A stretch of DNA of 64,000 nucleotides from Nitrospirota bacterium (GCA_029858285.1 JAOUFN010000007.1:62001-126000), one strand, 5' to 3'. Positions 30,000-40,680 are shown, counted from the first letter of the stretch. Made by a program: numbers and translations. Notes: generated by a model from the letters alone, not told the origin.

Positions 30000-31463
30000 A
30001 TGCTGAACGAATCGCTTGAAACCGGCCTGACTTTCGACGACGTGGTGCTCATCCCGGCCCGCTCCGAGGTGGTGCCGGCAGAGGTGGACACCCGCACCCG
30101 GCTGACCCGCGACATCACCCTCAACGTGCCGGTGCTGTCCGCCGCCATGGACACCATCACCGAGGCGGCCATGGCCATTGCCATGGCCCAGAACGGCGGC
30201 ATGGGCATCATCCATCGCGCCTGCTCCATCGCCCAGCAGGCGCGGGAGGTGGAAAAGGTCAAGAAATCCGAGGGCGGCATGGTGGTGGACCCCATCACCG
30301 TGGCCCCCGATCGCCCCATCGGCGAGGCGGTGGCGATGATGGCCAAGAACGGCATTTCCGGCATCCCGGTGGTGGAGGGCGAGGTGCTCATCGGCATCCT
30401 CACCCGCCGCGACCTGCAGTTCGAAGAACGCATGGACCGCCTGGTGCGCGACGTCATGACCCGCGAAGGGCTCATCACCGCGCGCCTCGGCACCACCCCC
30501 GACGAGGCCAAGGAACTGTTCCGCCAGCACCGCGTGGAAAAACTGCCGGTGGTGGACGAGAAAAACCACCTGCGCGGGCTGTTCACCATCAAGGACGTGG
30601 AAAAGAAGCTCCAGTTTCCCAACGCCTGCAAGGACTCCCAGGGGCGCCTGCGGGTGGGGGCCGCAGTGGGCGTGGGCGCCGACTCCATGGAGCGCGTGCA
30701 GGCCCTGTTTAATGCCGGGGTCGATGTGGTGGTGGTGGATACCGCCCACGGCCACTCGGTGCGCGTGCTGGATCAGGTGCGGGCGGTCAAGGCCGCCTTT
30801 CCCGACTTGCAGGTGATCGGCGGCAACATCGCCACCGGCGAGGCCGCCATCGATCTGGCCGCCGCCGGGGCCGACGGCGTCAAGGTGGGGGTGGGGCCGG
30901 GTTCCATCTGCACCACCCGCATGGTGTCCGGCGCGGGCATGCCGCAACTCACCGCCATTGCCAATGTGGCCAGAGCCTGCGCCAAGCTGGGCATCCCGGT
31001 GATCGGCGACGGCGGCATCAAGTTTTCCGGCGACGTCACCAAGGCCATCGTCGGCGGCGCCGACTGCGTGATGATGGGCTCTTTCTTTGCCGGTACCGAC
31101 GAATCGCCTGGCGAGGTGATCCTGTATCAGGGCCGCCGTTTCAAGGCTTACCGCGGCATGGGCTCCCTGGGGGCCATGGAGCGGGGCAGCAAGGACCGCT
31201 ACTTCCAGGAAGGGGCGGAGTCCAACAAACTGGTGCCGGAAGGCATCGAGGGGCGCGTCCCCTACAAGGGCAGTGTCGGCGATGTGCTCTATCAGATGGT
31301 GGGCGGGCTGCGCGCGGGCATGGGCTATCTGGGGTGCAAAACCGTCGGCGAGCTGCAGCGCAACGGGCGCTTCATCCGCCTCACCCATTCGGGGCTGATC
31401 GAGTCCCACGTGCATGACGTGATCATCACCAAGGAAGCCCCCAACTACCAGCGGGAGGCCTGA
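30000..31463 (+). CDS. guaB: IMP dehydrogenase
   Basis: Oxidises IMP to XMP with NAD, the committed step to GTP. The 487 residues have the TIM-barrel halves flanking a CBS pair (about 95-205) and the catalytic loop [13 protein letters not shown] with the active Cys near residue 307. The true start is [14 protein letters not shown] at 30000. It is followed by guaA 87 nt downstream, the usual pair. Confidence 0.97.
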   Translation: MLNESLETGLTFDDVVLIPARSEVVPAEVDTRTRLTRDITLNVPVLSAAMDTITEAAMAIAMAQNGGMGIIHRACSIAQQAREVEKVKKSEGGMVVDPITVAPDRPIGEAVAMMAKNGISGIPVVEGEVLIGILTRRDLQFEERMDRLVRDVMTREGLITARLGTTPDEAKELFRQHRVEKLPVVDEKNHLRGLFTIKDVEKKLQFPNACKDSQGRLRVGAAVGVGADSMERVQALFNAGVDVVVVDTAHGHSVRVLDQVRAVKAAFPDLQVIGGNIATGEAAIDLAAAGADGVKVGVGPGSICTTRMVSGAGMPQLTAIANVARACAKLGIPVIGDGGIKFSGDVTKAIVGGADCVMMGSFFAGTDESPGEVILYQGRRFKAYRGMGSLGAMERGSKDRYFQEGAESNKLVPEGIEGRVPYKGSVGDVLYQMVGGLRAGMGYLGCKTVGELQRNGRFIRLTHSGLIESHVHDVIITKEAPNYQREA

Positions 31464-31550
31464 CCCGCCCCCCCCGGCCCACCCCTTTTTTCCCCCCCGT
31501 CCGGCAGCAGGGTTTCCGGCGCCGCGCCGGGCAATTTCAACCGCCACGCG

Positions 31551-33110
31551 ATGCAGAATTTTCCCATGGCCGTGCACGAAGACAACATTCTGATTCTCGA
31601 CTTCGGGTCGCAGTACACCCAGCTCATCGCGCGCCGCATCCGCGAGTTTTCGGTCTATTCCGAAATCCTGCCGTGCACCGCCACGCTGGATGAGATCAAG
31701 TCCAGACAGCCCAAGGGCATCATTCTTTCCGGCGGCCCCTCCAGCGTTTACGCCAGGGATGCCCCCAAACCCGATCCGGGGGTGTTCGATCTGGGACTGC
31801 CGATCCTCGGCATCTGCTACGGCATGCAGCTCATCACCCACCACTTCGGTGGCCGGGTGGCGGCGGCCAGCCACCGCGAGTTCGGCCGTGCCGAACTGAT
31901 CGTGGACAAGTCCGCCGGGCTGTTCGACACCCTGGGCGACCGCAGCACGGTGTGGATGAGCCACGGCGACCGCATCGAGGTTCACCCCGAGGGGTTTATC
32001 GCCATTGCCCACACCGCCAATGCCCCGGTAGCGGCGTTCTGGAATGAACAGCGGCGGGTGTGGGGGCTGCAATTCCACCCCGAGGTGGTGCACACCCCGG
32101 ACGGCACCACCATGCTGGAAAATTTCGCCTTCGGCATCTGCGGCTGCCATCCAAGCTGGACCATGGCGTCCTTTGTGGAAACCGAAATCGCCCGCATCCG
32201 CAAACAGGTGGGTGACCGTCAGGTGATTTGCGCCCTGTCCGGCGGGGTGGACTCGTCGGTGGCGGCGGTGCTGGTACACCAGGCCATTGGCGACCAGCTC
32301 ACCTGCATTTTTGTGAACAACGGCCTGTTGCGCAAGGGCGAGGCGGCCAAGGTGGTGGCCACCTTCCGCGACCACATGGGCATGAAGCTGGTGTTTGCCG
32401 ACGAGGCCGACCGTTTTTTGAAAAAACTCGCCGGAGTGACCGACCCGGAGCAGAAGCGCAAAATCATCGGCAACACCTTCATCGACGTGTTCGACGAGGA
32501 GGCCGGGCGCCGCAAGGATGTGGACTTTCTGGTCCAGGGCACCCTCTATCCGGATGTCATCGAAAGCGTGTCCTTCAAGGGCCCCAGCGCCACCATCAAG
32601 ACCCACCACAACGTGGGCGGTCTGCCCGAAGACCTCAAATTCAAGCTCATCGAGCCGTTCCGCGAACTGTTCAAGGACGAGGTGCGTGCCATCGGCCGCG
32701 AACTCGGCGTGCCCCACGAGATCATCAGCCGCCAGCCGTTCCCCGGCCCCGGCCTGGGCATCCGCATCCTGGGCGAGGTCACCCCGGAGCGCGTGGCCCT
32801 GCTGCAGGAGGCCGACGCCATCGTGCTGCAGGAGGTCAAGGCCGCCGGGCTGTACGAGAGCATCTGGCAGTCCTTCGCGGTGCTGCTGCCGGTCAAGAGC
32901 GTGGGGGTGATGGGCGACGAGCGCACCTATGAAAACGCCGTGGTGCTGCGCGCCGTCAACTCGGTGGACGGCATGACCGCCGACTGGGTACACCTGCCCT
33001 ACGACCTGCTGGGCACCATCTCCAACCGCATCATCAACGAGGTGCGGGGCATCAACCGCGTCTGCTACGACATCTCCTCGAAACCGCCCGGCACCATCGA
33101 GTGGGAGTGA
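31551..33110 (+). CDS. guaA: GMP synthase (glutamine-hydrolysing)
   Basis: Converts XMP to GMP. The N-terminal class I glutaminase has the nucleophile in GICYGMQ and the His/Glu in QFHPEV. The C-terminal ATP-pyrophosphatase has LSGGVDSSV and ends IEWE. It is 519 residues from the ATG at 31551; an in-frame ATG at 31566 ([14 protein letters not shown]) fits the family start equally well, and neither has a clear ribosome site. Confidence 0.97.
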   Translation: MQNFPMAVHEDNILILDFGSQYTQLIARRIREFSVYSEILPCTATLDEIKSRQPKGIILSGGPSSVYARDAPKPDPGVFDLGLPILGICYGMQLITHHFGGRVAAASHREFGRAELIVDKSAGLFDTLGDRSTVWMSHGDRIEVHPEGFIAIAHTANAPVAAFWNEQRRVWGLQFHPEVVHTPDGTTMLENFAFGICGCHPSWTMASFVETEIARIRKQVGDRQVICALSGGVDSSVAAVLVHQAIGDQLTCIFVNNGLLRKGEAAKVVATFRDHMGMKLVFADEADRFLKKLAGVTDPEQKRKIIGNTFIDVFDEEAGRRKDVDFLVQGTLYPDVIESVSFKGPSATIKTHHNVGGLPEDLKFKLIEPFRELFKDEVRAIGRELGVPHEIISRQPFPGPGLGIRILGEVTPERVALLQEADAIVLQEVKAAGLYESIWQSFAVLLPVKSVGVMGDERTYENAVVLRAVNSVDGMTADWVHLPYDLLGTISNRIINEVRGINRVCYDISSKPPGTIEWE

Positions 33111-33135
33111 CCGCAACAGCGGGGAGGAACATGGG

Positions 33136-34380
33136 GTGTCCCGAGGGCTAATCGTCATCCTCCTGCTGCTGGGTGTGTTGTGGCTGCTGGCGCCTCCTGC
33201 CAGGCAGAAAGAGCGCCCCCCGCAGGGTGACCGGATGGGGTTTCTGAACGAAAAATTCGATCCGTTCGTGCTGCCGGGGGGGGCGGGCAGCACGGTGGAC
33301 CCGATTGCCCGGGCGGACGCCGACACAGAGGCCGCGGACGCCCTGCGCGAGGGGCAGCGGTTGCTGCAGGCCGGCAATCCGGGCGCCGCCGTTGCGATGT
33401 TCGAGAAGGCGGCCGCCGGGGGGATTTGGGAGGCCGCGCTGGGGCTGGCCGAGAGCTACCGGGAAAGCCGGGAGTCCGACCTTGCCCTCGAGATCATCCA
33501 CGAGGCGGCCATCGACCACGGCGACGACCCCCGCGTGTGGATGCTGATGGGCGAGATTTACTTCGGCAAGGGGGAATTTGCCCTGGCCATCGACGCCTGG
33601 GAAACCGTGATGAAACTGCGGCCCACCCCGGAACTGGCGGACCGCATCCGCCAGACCCAGGTCGAAATGAACCTGAGGGACCGTTACCGCGACGACCTGT
33701 CGCGCCACTTTGCCCCGCGTTTCGAGGGGCCGGTGCTGGACCGGACGGTTCACGATGTGGCCAAGGCACTGGAAGACGCCTATCTGGCGGTGGGGCTGGA
33801 ACTGGGCTATTACCCGACGGAGCGCACCGAAGTGGTGCTGTACACCGAGGAATCGTTTTACGACGTGACCCGCGCCCCCAGTTGGGCCGAGGGGGTCTAT
33901 GATGGCGTCATCCGGTTGCCGGCGGTGGGGGCGGAGTCCGATCTGGACACCCTGCGCCGGGTGGCCGTGCACGAATACGCCCACGCCGTGGTGACCGGTC
34001 TGGCCGGAGAAAAAGCCCCCAGTTGGGTGCAGGAGGGGGTGGCCATGAACATGGAATCGGTGCCGCCCCCTTATACCTGGGCGCGGGACACCCTGCTGGC
34101 GGAGGATGTGGTGCCGCTGACCGCCGAGGAGCTGGGAACGCCTTTCGGCGGCCTGGCCGAGGAGCAGGTAAGCCTCGCCTATGCCGAGTCGTATGTGGTG
34201 TTTCAGTACTTGCTGGCGCACTACGGCACCTACAAGGTGCACGACATGCTGCGTGCGATGAACGACGAGTCGGTGGAGGATGCCATGGACCGGGCGTTTG
34301 ATATCGATCTGCAGACGGCCATCGACCTGTCCATGCAGGAGTTGCGGAGCAAGGAGACCCCCGGGTGGCAACGTTCCTGA
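33136..34380 (+). CDS. Membrane-anchored gluzincin (MA-clan) metallopeptidase with TPR region
   Basis: 414 residues. An N-terminal hydrophobic anchor (GLIVILLLLGVLWLLAP), a TPR-like segment (about 60-185), then a zinc peptidase domain with HEYAH (encoded at 33969-33983) and a downstream Glu-rich helix. The start is GTG at 33136 with GGGGAGG eight nt upstream. It overlaps the next gene by 16 nt in a peptidase/DUF4390-like/histidine-kinase operon. The substrate is unknown; an envelope-stress role is an inference. Confidence 0.72.
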   Translation: MSRGLIVILLLLGVLWLLAPPARQKERPPQGDRMGFLNEKFDPFVLPGGAGSTVDPIARADADTEAADALREGQRLLQAGNPGAAVAMFEKAAAGGIWEAALGLAESYRESRESDLALEIIHEAAIDHGDDPRVWMLMGEIYFGKGEFALAIDAWETVMKLRPTPELADRIRQTQVEMNLRDRYRDDLSRHFAPRFEGPVLDRTVHDVAKALEDAYLAVGLELGYYPTERTEVVLYTEESFYDVTRAPSWAEGVYDGVIRLPAVGAESDLDTLRRVAVHEYAHAVVTGLAGEKAPSWVQEGVAMNMESVPPPYTWARDTLLAEDVVPLTAEELGTPFGGLAEEQVSLAYAESYVVFQYLLAHYGTYKVHDMLRAMNDESVEDAMDRAFDIDLQTAIDLSMQELRSKETPGWQRS

Positions 34381-34949
34381 AGCGCCTGTTGGGCATGACC
34401 CTGCTGGGCGTGGCCTGCGTGGCCATGCCGGCCGTATGGGTGCAGGCGGCGGACACCGGTGCCCTGCGGGAGTTGACGGTGCGCCGCGCGGACCACACCG
34501 CCTGGGTCTCGGCGCGGCTGTCCGGAGGCTTGCCGAACCGGGTGCTCAAGCAGATCCGCCGGGGCGTGCCGCAGGACCTGTTCTACACCGTCACCGTCCG
34601 GCGGCGGCACCGCCGCTGGTTCGACGAGGAACTGCTGGCAAGCACGGTGCGCTTCACCCTGCGCTACGACACCCTGCGCGGCATCTGGCTGATCCGCCGC
34701 ACCGCCCCCGACGGTGCCGTTTTCGACACCGAGGCCGCCAGCCAGGAGCAGGCGGTGGAGGCCGTGTCCCAATTGCGGGACGTGGCCATCGAGGTGCCGC
34801 CGATGCGGCGCGGAGAGTGGTATTACATTTCGGTGAAGGCGGAAGTGCGGGCCACGCCGTTGCCCCTTTACCTTGATTATGTGTTCTTTTTCGTCCCCCA
34901 CGTCGAATTCGAAACCCCCTGGGCCAGTTCCGGGCCCCTCGCCCCATGA
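34365..34949 (+). CDS. DUF4390-like exported protein
   Basis: 194 residues with a signal peptide (LLGMTLLGVACVAMPAVWVQAA) and a beta-rich domain with VRFTLRYDTLRGIWLIRR and a C-terminal DYVFFFVPHVEFETPW, which resemble DUF4390. It overlaps the peptidase upstream (16 nt) and the kinase downstream (ATGA). As I recall, DUF4390 genes often accompany NtrY-type kinases, so it may be a periplasmic accessory to that sensor. Confidence 0.7.
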   Translation: MATFLKRLLGMTLLGVACVAMPAVWVQAADTGALRELTVRRADHTAWVSARLSGGLPNRVLKQIRRGVPQDLFYTVTVRRRHRRWFDEELLASTVRFTLRYDTLRGIWLIRRTAPDGAVFDTEAASQEQAVEAVSQLRDVAIEVPPMRRGEWYYISVKAEVRATPLPLYLDYVFFFVPHVEFETPWASSGPLAP

Positions 34950-37099
34950 ACGGCACGCTGAAATCCTTGTTGAACGTGCTGCGCCGCCTGCCGCTGGCCG
35001 CCAAATGGACCACGGCGGCGCTGCTGGTACTGATGGGGGTGACCATCACCGTCATGTCGCGCACCAGCGCCAACGGCCGCGGCCACGGCCACCTGTGGGT
35101 GTGGACGCTGGTCAACATGAACGTGATCCTGGCGGTGGTGGTGGCCCTGCTCCTGTCCCGCAACCTCATCAAGTGGGTGTTCGAAGGGCCGTTGCTGGGC
35201 AGCCTGCGCACGCGGCTGGTGGCGGCGTTTGTGGGGTTTTCGCTGATCCCGGCGGTGTTGCTGTTTCTGGTGGCCTCGGAGTTGCTCACCAACAGCGTGG
35301 ACGGCTGGTTCGCGCCCCGCGTGGACGAGGCCATGTCCGACGCCGCGCAGGTGGCCCACGAGCGCTACCGGGAACTGCGCGACGACGTGGCGGCGGATGC
35401 GGGCCGTGTGGCGCGGCTGCTGCCGCCGGACTGGCGGGAGATGCCGGTGGACAGCCTGAAGGGGTGGCTGGAGGCGCAACGGAGCGACTGGAAATTTTCC
35501 GGGCTGGCCCTGTTGCGCGGGGGCGATGGGGAGCGGGCGAAACGCGGCGCGACGGCGGGGGCGGTGGCCCTGCCAGGACGGCCGCCGACGGAGGGGTACC
35601 TGCATGCCACCGGCACCCCCTATGGAGAGTTGTTGCAGGCGGCGGTACCCATCGCGGGCGGTGACGCGCTGGTGGCGGAGCGCCTCATCCCGGCGCAGGA
35701 AATCAGCCGCCTGTCCACCATCACCGGCAATTTCGAAACCTTTTCCCAACTGTCGTCCGCCAGCGATCCGATCAAGACCGCCTACCGCCTGTCGTTTCTC
35801 ACCATCACCCTGGTGATCCTGTTTTCCGCCACCTGGTTCGGTTTCTACATCGCCCGCAGCATCACCAACCCGCTGCAGCAGTTGGTGGAAGGCACCCGCG
35901 CGGTGGCGGCGGGGGATCTGGCCGTGCAGGTGCCGCCGGTGTCCCGCGACGAGGTGGGCGAACTGGTGGCCGCCTTCAACGCCATGACCGGGGAACTGGC
36001 GCGCACCAACCGGCGCCTGACCAGCACCAACCTGGAACTGGAATCGCGCCGCGCCTACATGGAGGCGATCCTCGAAAACGCCGCCACCGGGGTGATCGCG
36101 CTGGATGCCTCGGGACGGGTAAGCCTGTTCAACCGCGCCGCCGCCGAGATCCTTGGCCTGGAACAGGAGCAGGTGCGTGACCGCCCCTACCGCGAGGCGT
36201 TCGGCGACATGACCCCCCAGGCCGTGGGGCAGTTGGCCGATCTGCTGCGCGACCCGCAGTCGGGGGCGCAGCGCAGCACGGCGGAGCGGCAGGTGACCAT
36301 CATGCGGGGCGGGGTGCCCCTGACGCTTCAGGTCAACGCCCGCCGTCTGGCGCTGCCGGAGGGGGAGTCCCTGGGGCTGGTGCTGGTGTTCGACAACCTC
36401 ACCGAACTGATCCGGGTGCAGAAGGACGCCGCCTGGCGCGAGGTGGCCCAGCGCCTGGCCCATGAGATCAAGAACCCCCTCACCCCCATCCAGCTTTCGG
36501 TGCAGCGCATGTACAAGTGGTTCGAGCGCGAGGGGCAGACACCGCCGCCGCTGGTGGCGGAAACCACCGCCACCGTGCTGGAGCAGGTGGACGCCCTCAA
36601 ACGGCTGGTGGACGAATTTTCCCTGTTTGCGCGCATGCCCCATCCGCACCTGGCGCCGGCCTCCATCGGCGACCTGGCCACCGACGTGGCCATCCTGTAT
36701 CGCCAGGCCTACCCCGGCGTGGAGGTGACGATCGACATCGGCGCCATGGGCGAATTGCGGCTGGATGCGGAGCAGATGCGGCGCGTGTTCACGAACCTGT
36801 TCGAGAACGCGGTGCAGGCCATGGGCGGGCAGGGACGCATCCACATCGCGGGCGAGGTGGCCTCCGACGACTGGGTGGCGATCCGCTTTGCCGATACCGG
36901 CCCCGGCCTTCCGGAGGGGGGGCACGACAAGGTGTTTCAGCCCTATTTCTCGCGCCGCGAGGGGGGGACTGGGCTGGGGCTGGCCATCACCAGCCGCATC
37001 ATCGAGGAGCACGGTGGCCACATCCGCGCCGAGGACGGCAGCCCCGGCGGCGCCGTGTTTGTCGTCCTGCTGCCGCGCCATGCACCCGCCACCGCTTGA
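34946..37099 (+). CDS. NtrY-like sensor histidine kinase
   Basis: 717 residues. Two or three N-terminal transmembrane helices, a periplasmic or membrane-proximal sensory region (about 110-270), another helix (FLTITLVILFSATWFGFYI), HAMP, PAS (around 370-480), HisKA with phospho-His in AHEIKNPLTP, and HATPase with NLFENAVQAMGG and GTGLGL. The arrangement is that of NtrY. No ntrX-type response regulator follows; era is next. Confidence 0.9.
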   Translation: MNGTLKSLLNVLRRLPLAAKWTTAALLVLMGVTITVMSRTSANGRGHGHLWVWTLVNMNVILAVVVALLLSRNLIKWVFEGPLLGSLRTRLVAAFVGFSLIPAVLLFLVASELLTNSVDGWFAPRVDEAMSDAAQVAHERYRELRDDVAADAGRVARLLPPDWREMPVDSLKGWLEAQRSDWKFSGLALLRGGDGERAKRGATAGAVALPGRPPTEGYLHATGTPYGELLQAAVPIAGGDALVAERLIPAQEISRLSTITGNFETFSQLSSASDPIKTAYRLSFLTITLVILFSATWFGFYIARSITNPLQQLVEGTRAVAAGDLAVQVPPVSRDEVGELVAAFNAMTGELARTNRRLTSTNLELESRRAYMEAILENAATGVIALDASGRVSLFNRAAAEILGLEQEQVRDRPYREAFGDMTPQAVGQLADLLRDPQSGAQRSTAERQVTIMRGGVPLTLQVNARRLALPEGESLGLVLVFDNLTELIRVQKDAAWREVAQRLAHEIKNPLTPIQLSVQRMYKWFEREGQTPPPLVAETTATVLEQVDALKRLVDEFSLFARMPHPHLAPASIGDLATDVAILYRQAYPGVEVTIDIGAMGELRLDAEQMRRVFTNLFENAVQAMGGQGRIHIAGEVASDDWVAIRFADTGPGLPEGGHDKVFQPYFSRREGGTGLGLAITSRIIEEHGGHIRAEDGSPGGAVFVVLLPRHAPATA

Positions 37100-37146
37100 G
37101 CGGCCCGGTTTTTTTGCCCGTTTCCAACTTTCCAGGAGTTTTTTGA

Positions 37147-38121
37147 ATGCACCCCGAACGGCTTGAAGGTGGTTCGTCTCACCGCTGTGGTTTTGTGGCC
37201 CTGGCCGGGTGCCCGAACGTGGGCAAGTCCACCCTGCTCAACCGCTTTCTGGGGGAAAACCTGGCCATTGCCACGCCCATGCCCCAGACCACCCGGCGCA
37301 CCATGCGCGGCATCCTGACCCTGCCGGGCAGCCAGATCGTGTTCCTCGACACCCCCGGCATCCACCGCCCCCACAACAGCCTCAACGAGGCCATGGTGGC
37401 CGCCGCGAAGGAGGCGGTGCACGACGCCGACGTGGTGGTGATGCTGGTGGACGCCTCGCGCCCGATGGGCAAGGGCGACCGTGCGGTGGCCGAAGTCTGT
37501 CTGGCCGGGGGGCGCCCGGTGGTGCTGGGACTCAACAAGTGGGACGCGGTGGCGGAGACCGACCGCGCGCCGCGCCGCGAGGAATATGCGGCACTGGGTG
37601 CCTTTGCCGCCGTGGCCGAGTTTTCCGCCCTTGACAGCGCGGCCTCGGCCATCCTGTTGCCACTGCTGCTGGAGCGGCTGCCGGAAGGCCCGGCGTTTTA
37701 TCCCGACGAGCAGGTGTCGGACCAGACCCTGCGCGACCTGATCTGCGAGTTGGTGCGCGAGCAGGTGATCCTGCACTGCTCCCAGGAGGTGCCCCACGCC
37801 GTGGCAGTGCTGGTGGACCGCTATCAGGAGGAGGGCGGGCAGGATGACGCGGAGGGGGACGGCGAGCAGCGGGGGGACGATCTGAAGGAGCCGGGACAAA
37901 AAGGCGGTGACCACGTGTGGGCCACCATCTACGTGGAGCGCGACAGTCAGAAGGGCATCCTCATCGGCAAGGGCGGCAGCATGATCCGCGACATCGGCAG
38001 CAAGGCCCGCGCCCGCATGGCCGAGGTGATCGGCCGCCCGGTGCACCTGCGCCTGTTCGTCAAGGTCCATCCGGAGTGGCGCAAGGACAGCAAATTCCTG
38101 CGCGAACTGGGATACCAGTAA
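37147..38121 (+). CDS. era: GTPase Era with an acidic insertion
   Basis: Ribosome-assembly GTPase that binds 16S rRNA. G1 GCPNVGKST, G3 DTPGIH, G4 NKWD, and C-terminal KH domain (GILIGKGGSMIRDIG). The 324 residues exceed the usual 300 because about 25 extra Glu/Asp/Gly residues lie near 228-256, in the KH domain before its second strand. It is 47 nt after the kinase gene. rnc and recO are not directly adjacent; recO is two genes on. Confidence 0.95.
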   Translation: MHPERLEGGSSHRCGFVALAGCPNVGKSTLLNRFLGENLAIATPMPQTTRRTMRGILTLPGSQIVFLDTPGIHRPHNSLNEAMVAAAKEAVHDADVVVMLVDASRPMGKGDRAVAEVCLAGGRPVVLGLNKWDAVAETDRAPRREEYAALGAFAAVAEFSALDSAASAILLPLLLERLPEGPAFYPDEQVSDQTLRDLICELVREQVILHCSQEVPHAVAVLVDRYQEEGGQDDAEGDGEQRGDDLKEPGQKGGDHVWATIYVERDSQKGILIGKGGSMIRDIGSKARARMAEVIGRPVHLRLFVKVHPEWRKDSKFLRELGYQ

Positions 38122-38124
38122 GGG

Positions 38125-38148
38125 CCGGGCGCCTCCGCCCGGATTTTT
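38125..38148 (+). terminator. Terminator after era
   Basis: CCGGGCG/CGCCCGG with a CCTC loop, then ATTTTT, three nt past the stop codon. Confidence 0.75.
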
Positions 38149-38321
38149 CATCCGGGTGCGCACGGGCGGGCGGGATGATCGGGCAACGCTTGCCGGGCCC
38201 AATCGCTGCGGGCAAAAATTATTGACCAATCCGCGCCCCGCGGTTCCCCCCGGTCGCCCCGATCGGCTACCCTGAAGGGCTTGGCGACGCTGCTCCGGCG
38301 CCGCCTGCCAAGGGGAGCCCC

Positions 38322-39707
38322 GTGTCGGTCAACGAACTTTCCCAGCGCCACGCCCTGGTCCTTGATGCCGTGCACCGGCTGCTGCGCCGGGGCGCGATGC
38401 GCAACCTGGGCAAAATGGTCAACAAGATGCACCCGGCGGAGGTGGCCAAGGTGGTGCGCCACCTGGAGGACCGCACCGAAAAACGCATCGTGGTGGGGCT
38501 GCTGGAAGACCTGGAAGCCCGCGCCGAGGTGCTTTCGGAACTGGACCCGGACTCCATCGTGGCGGTGTTCACCCAAATGTCCACCCAGGCCCAGCTCGGG
38601 GTGTTGCGCGCCCTGTCGTCCGACGACGCCGCCGACCTGCTCGGCTGGCTGCCGCCGGAGGTGGCCAGTACCCTCATTCCCCAGCTCACCGCCACCGACG
38701 CCGAGATGGTGGAACTGCTCGGCTACCCCGAAGAGACCGCCGGCGGCATCATGACCCCGGAGTTTCTGGCGGTGCCGTCCACCGCCACCGCCGGGGATGC
38801 CATCGCCCGCCTGCAGGGGGCGGCCGACGCCGAGATGGTGTTTTACATCTATGTGGTGGACGCGGCGGGAATTCTCGAGGGGGTGCTGTCGCTGCGCGAA
38901 CTGCTCACGGTGCCGCCTGACCGTCCGGTGACGCAGGTGATGGTCACCCCGGTGATCCGCGCCCGCGTGGACGTGGACCAGGAGGAGGTGGCGCGCCTCA
39001 CCGCGCGCTACAACCTGCTGGCCGTGCCGGTGGTGGACGAGGCCGAGCGACTGGTGGGCATCATCACCGTGGACGACGTGATCGACGTCATCCGCGAAGA
39101 GGCCACCGAGGACATGCTCAAGATGTCCGGCACCTCGGTGGACACCGAATACACCCTTACCGCCGGCAGTTTCAAGGCGGCGCGGCTGCGCATCCCCTGG
39201 CTGCTGGCAAACGTGGTGGGCGGCGTCATCAGCGCCCTGCTGCTGATGTATTTTTCCGTGACCCTGAAAACCGTGCTGGCGGTGACCGCGTTCATCCCGG
39301 TGAGCATGGCCCTGGGGGGCAGCCTGGGATTGCAGTCGGCCACCATCGTGGTGCGCGGACTGGCCACCGGGCGTATCGAACTGAGCGACGTGCGCCGGGT
39401 GTTTATGCGCGAGTCGCGGGTGGGCGCCATGGTCGGTCTGGTGTGCGGCGGGCTGGTGGGGCTGATTGCCATGGCCTGGCAAAGTCCGTGGCTGGGGCTG
39501 GTGGTGGGGGTTTCCCTGTTTCTGGCCAGTTGCGTGGCGGTGACCATCGGCACCCTGGTGCCCATGCTGTTCGAATCCATCAAGATTGACCCGGCGGTTG
39601 CCTCCGGGCCGCTGGTCACCATGCTCAACGACCTTACCGGGTTGCTCATCTACCTGAGTCTGGCCACCTGGATGCTGTGGCTGCTGGCGCCGGGGGGACA
39701 CCCATAA
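38322..39707 (+). CDS. mgtE: Magnesium transporter MgtE
   Basis: 461 residues: N-terminal superhelical domain (about 1-135), two CBS domains (about 140-260) and five transmembrane helices from about 285. The GGSLGLQSATIVVRGLATG segment and the acidic PVLTMLND-like helix (GPLVTMLNDLTGLLIY) are pore signatures. It passes Mg2+ inward and is gated by cytosolic Mg2+. The GTG start at 38322 follows AAGGGGAG. I see no M-box riboswitch in the 170-nt upstream gap. Confidence 0.94.
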   Translation: MSVNELSQRHALVLDAVHRLLRRGAMRNLGKMVNKMHPAEVAKVVRHLEDRTEKRIVVGLLEDLEARAEVLSELDPDSIVAVFTQMSTQAQLGVLRALSSDDAADLLGWLPPEVASTLIPQLTATDAEMVELLGYPEETAGGIMTPEFLAVPSTATAGDAIARLQGAADAEMVFYIYVVDAAGILEGVLSLRELLTVPPDRPVTQVMVTPVIRARVDVDQEEVARLTARYNLLAVPVVDEAERLVGIITVDDVIDVIREEATEDMLKMSGTSVDTEYTLTAGSFKAARLRIPWLLANVVGGVISALLLMYFSVTLKTVLAVTAFIPVSMALGGSLGLQSATIVVRGLATGRIELSDVRRVFMRESRVGAMVGLVCGGLVGLIAMAWQSPWLGLVVGVSLFLASCVAVTIGTLVPMLFESIKIDPAVASGPLVTMLNDLTGLLIYLSLATWMLWLLAPGGHP

Positions 39708-39712
39708 GCGCC

Positions 39713-40474
39713 ATGCGCTGGCTGGATACCCAGGCCATCGTGGTGGGCCGCCGCAGGTTGTCCGGCGCCGACCGGCTGGTCACCCTGCTCACCCCGGAGC
39801 ACGGGCGCATGCGCGCCGTGGCGCGGGGCGACTGCCTGCCGCGCAGCCGTCAGGCGGGGGCGCTGGAACCTTACGGCGTGTGCCGGGTGATCCTGCTGCC
39901 GGGGCCGGGAGGCGGCGGACTGTTCCGCGTGGACGCCGCGGAGCGGGTGCGGCCCTTTTTATCCCTCACCGGCGACCTCATCCGCTGCCAGGGGGCGGGG
40001 CTGGCCTGTGCGTGGGTGCGCGGGTTGTCCCGCGAGGGCGAGAGCCGCAGCCTCTACCATTTGCTGGAGGGACACCTGGCCGAACTGGACGCCGGAAGCC
40101 CGGTGTTGGCGGCCACGGCGGTGTTTCTGTGGCGGCTGCCGCAGGAAATGGGGGTGGCGCCGCAACTGGATCAGTGCGCCGATTGCGGCTGCGGCGACGG
40201 CTTTGCGGCCTTGCGGGTGGTTCCCGGCGCGGCGGTGTGCGGGGAATGCCGAAAATCCGGCGACATCCCCCTGACGGCACCGCACTGGGCCGCCCTGCGG
40301 GCCCTGGCAAACCCCGCATACTCCGCCGCGGGGGCCACCACACCGCTGGCCGCCGCGGCTGTTGCAGGAGGCTGCGAACTGGCTTCCGATACGGCCTCCG
40401 ACACGGTCCTGCGGCGGTTGGCGGCCTTGGCCCAGGTCTACCTGCGGGGGCACTTCGGCGCCGGTCTGCCCTAG
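39713..40474 (+). CDS. recO: DNA repair protein RecO
   Basis: Recombination mediator that loads RecA with RecR. The 253 residues start MRWLDTQAIVVGRRRLSGADRL (OB fold) at 39713; the C-terminal helical part has the zinc cysteines CADCGC and CGEC. It starts five nt after mgtE. Confidence 0.92.
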   Translation: MRWLDTQAIVVGRRRLSGADRLVTLLTPEHGRMRAVARGDCLPRSRQAGALEPYGVCRVILLPGPGGGGLFRVDAAERVRPFLSLTGDLIRCQGAGLACAWVRGLSREGESRSLYHLLEGHLAELDAGSPVLAATAVFLWRLPQEMGVAPQLDQCADCGCGDGFAALRVVPGAAVCGECRKSGDIPLTAPHWAALRALANPAYSAAGATTPLAAAAVAGGCELASDTASDTVLRRLAALAQVYLRGHFGAGLP

Positions 40475-40680
40475 GGGGCCGGTGGCGCCAGCAGGCCCCG
40501 GCCGGGCTTGCCCCGGTAGCCCTCTGTCCCGTGGCGCGGCGCTTGCAATATCTCCAGACCACACATGCCGGGGGGCCGATGTGGGAATCCACGCGAATCG
40601 CCGTGTGGAATTCCGTGTGGAGGTCTGTGCGGTGCGCAGACAATGGACGGCCCCCGACCACCGGAACGGATCCGGGGGGT

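Noticed and set aside
29898-33377. Open frame of about 1160 codons opposite guaB and guaA
   Set aside because: It spans two well-supported genes and their spacer, and its composition is repetitive His/Gly/Ala.
38149-38321. Mg2+-sensing riboswitch before mgtE
   Set aside because: The gap shows no recognisable M-box helices, only the era terminator and a G+C-rich stretch.
39880-40680. Apparent long N-terminal extension of the kelch lipoprotein across recO
   Set aside because: RecO in the other frame is clear, and the lipoprotein has its own ribosome site and signal peptide at 40681.
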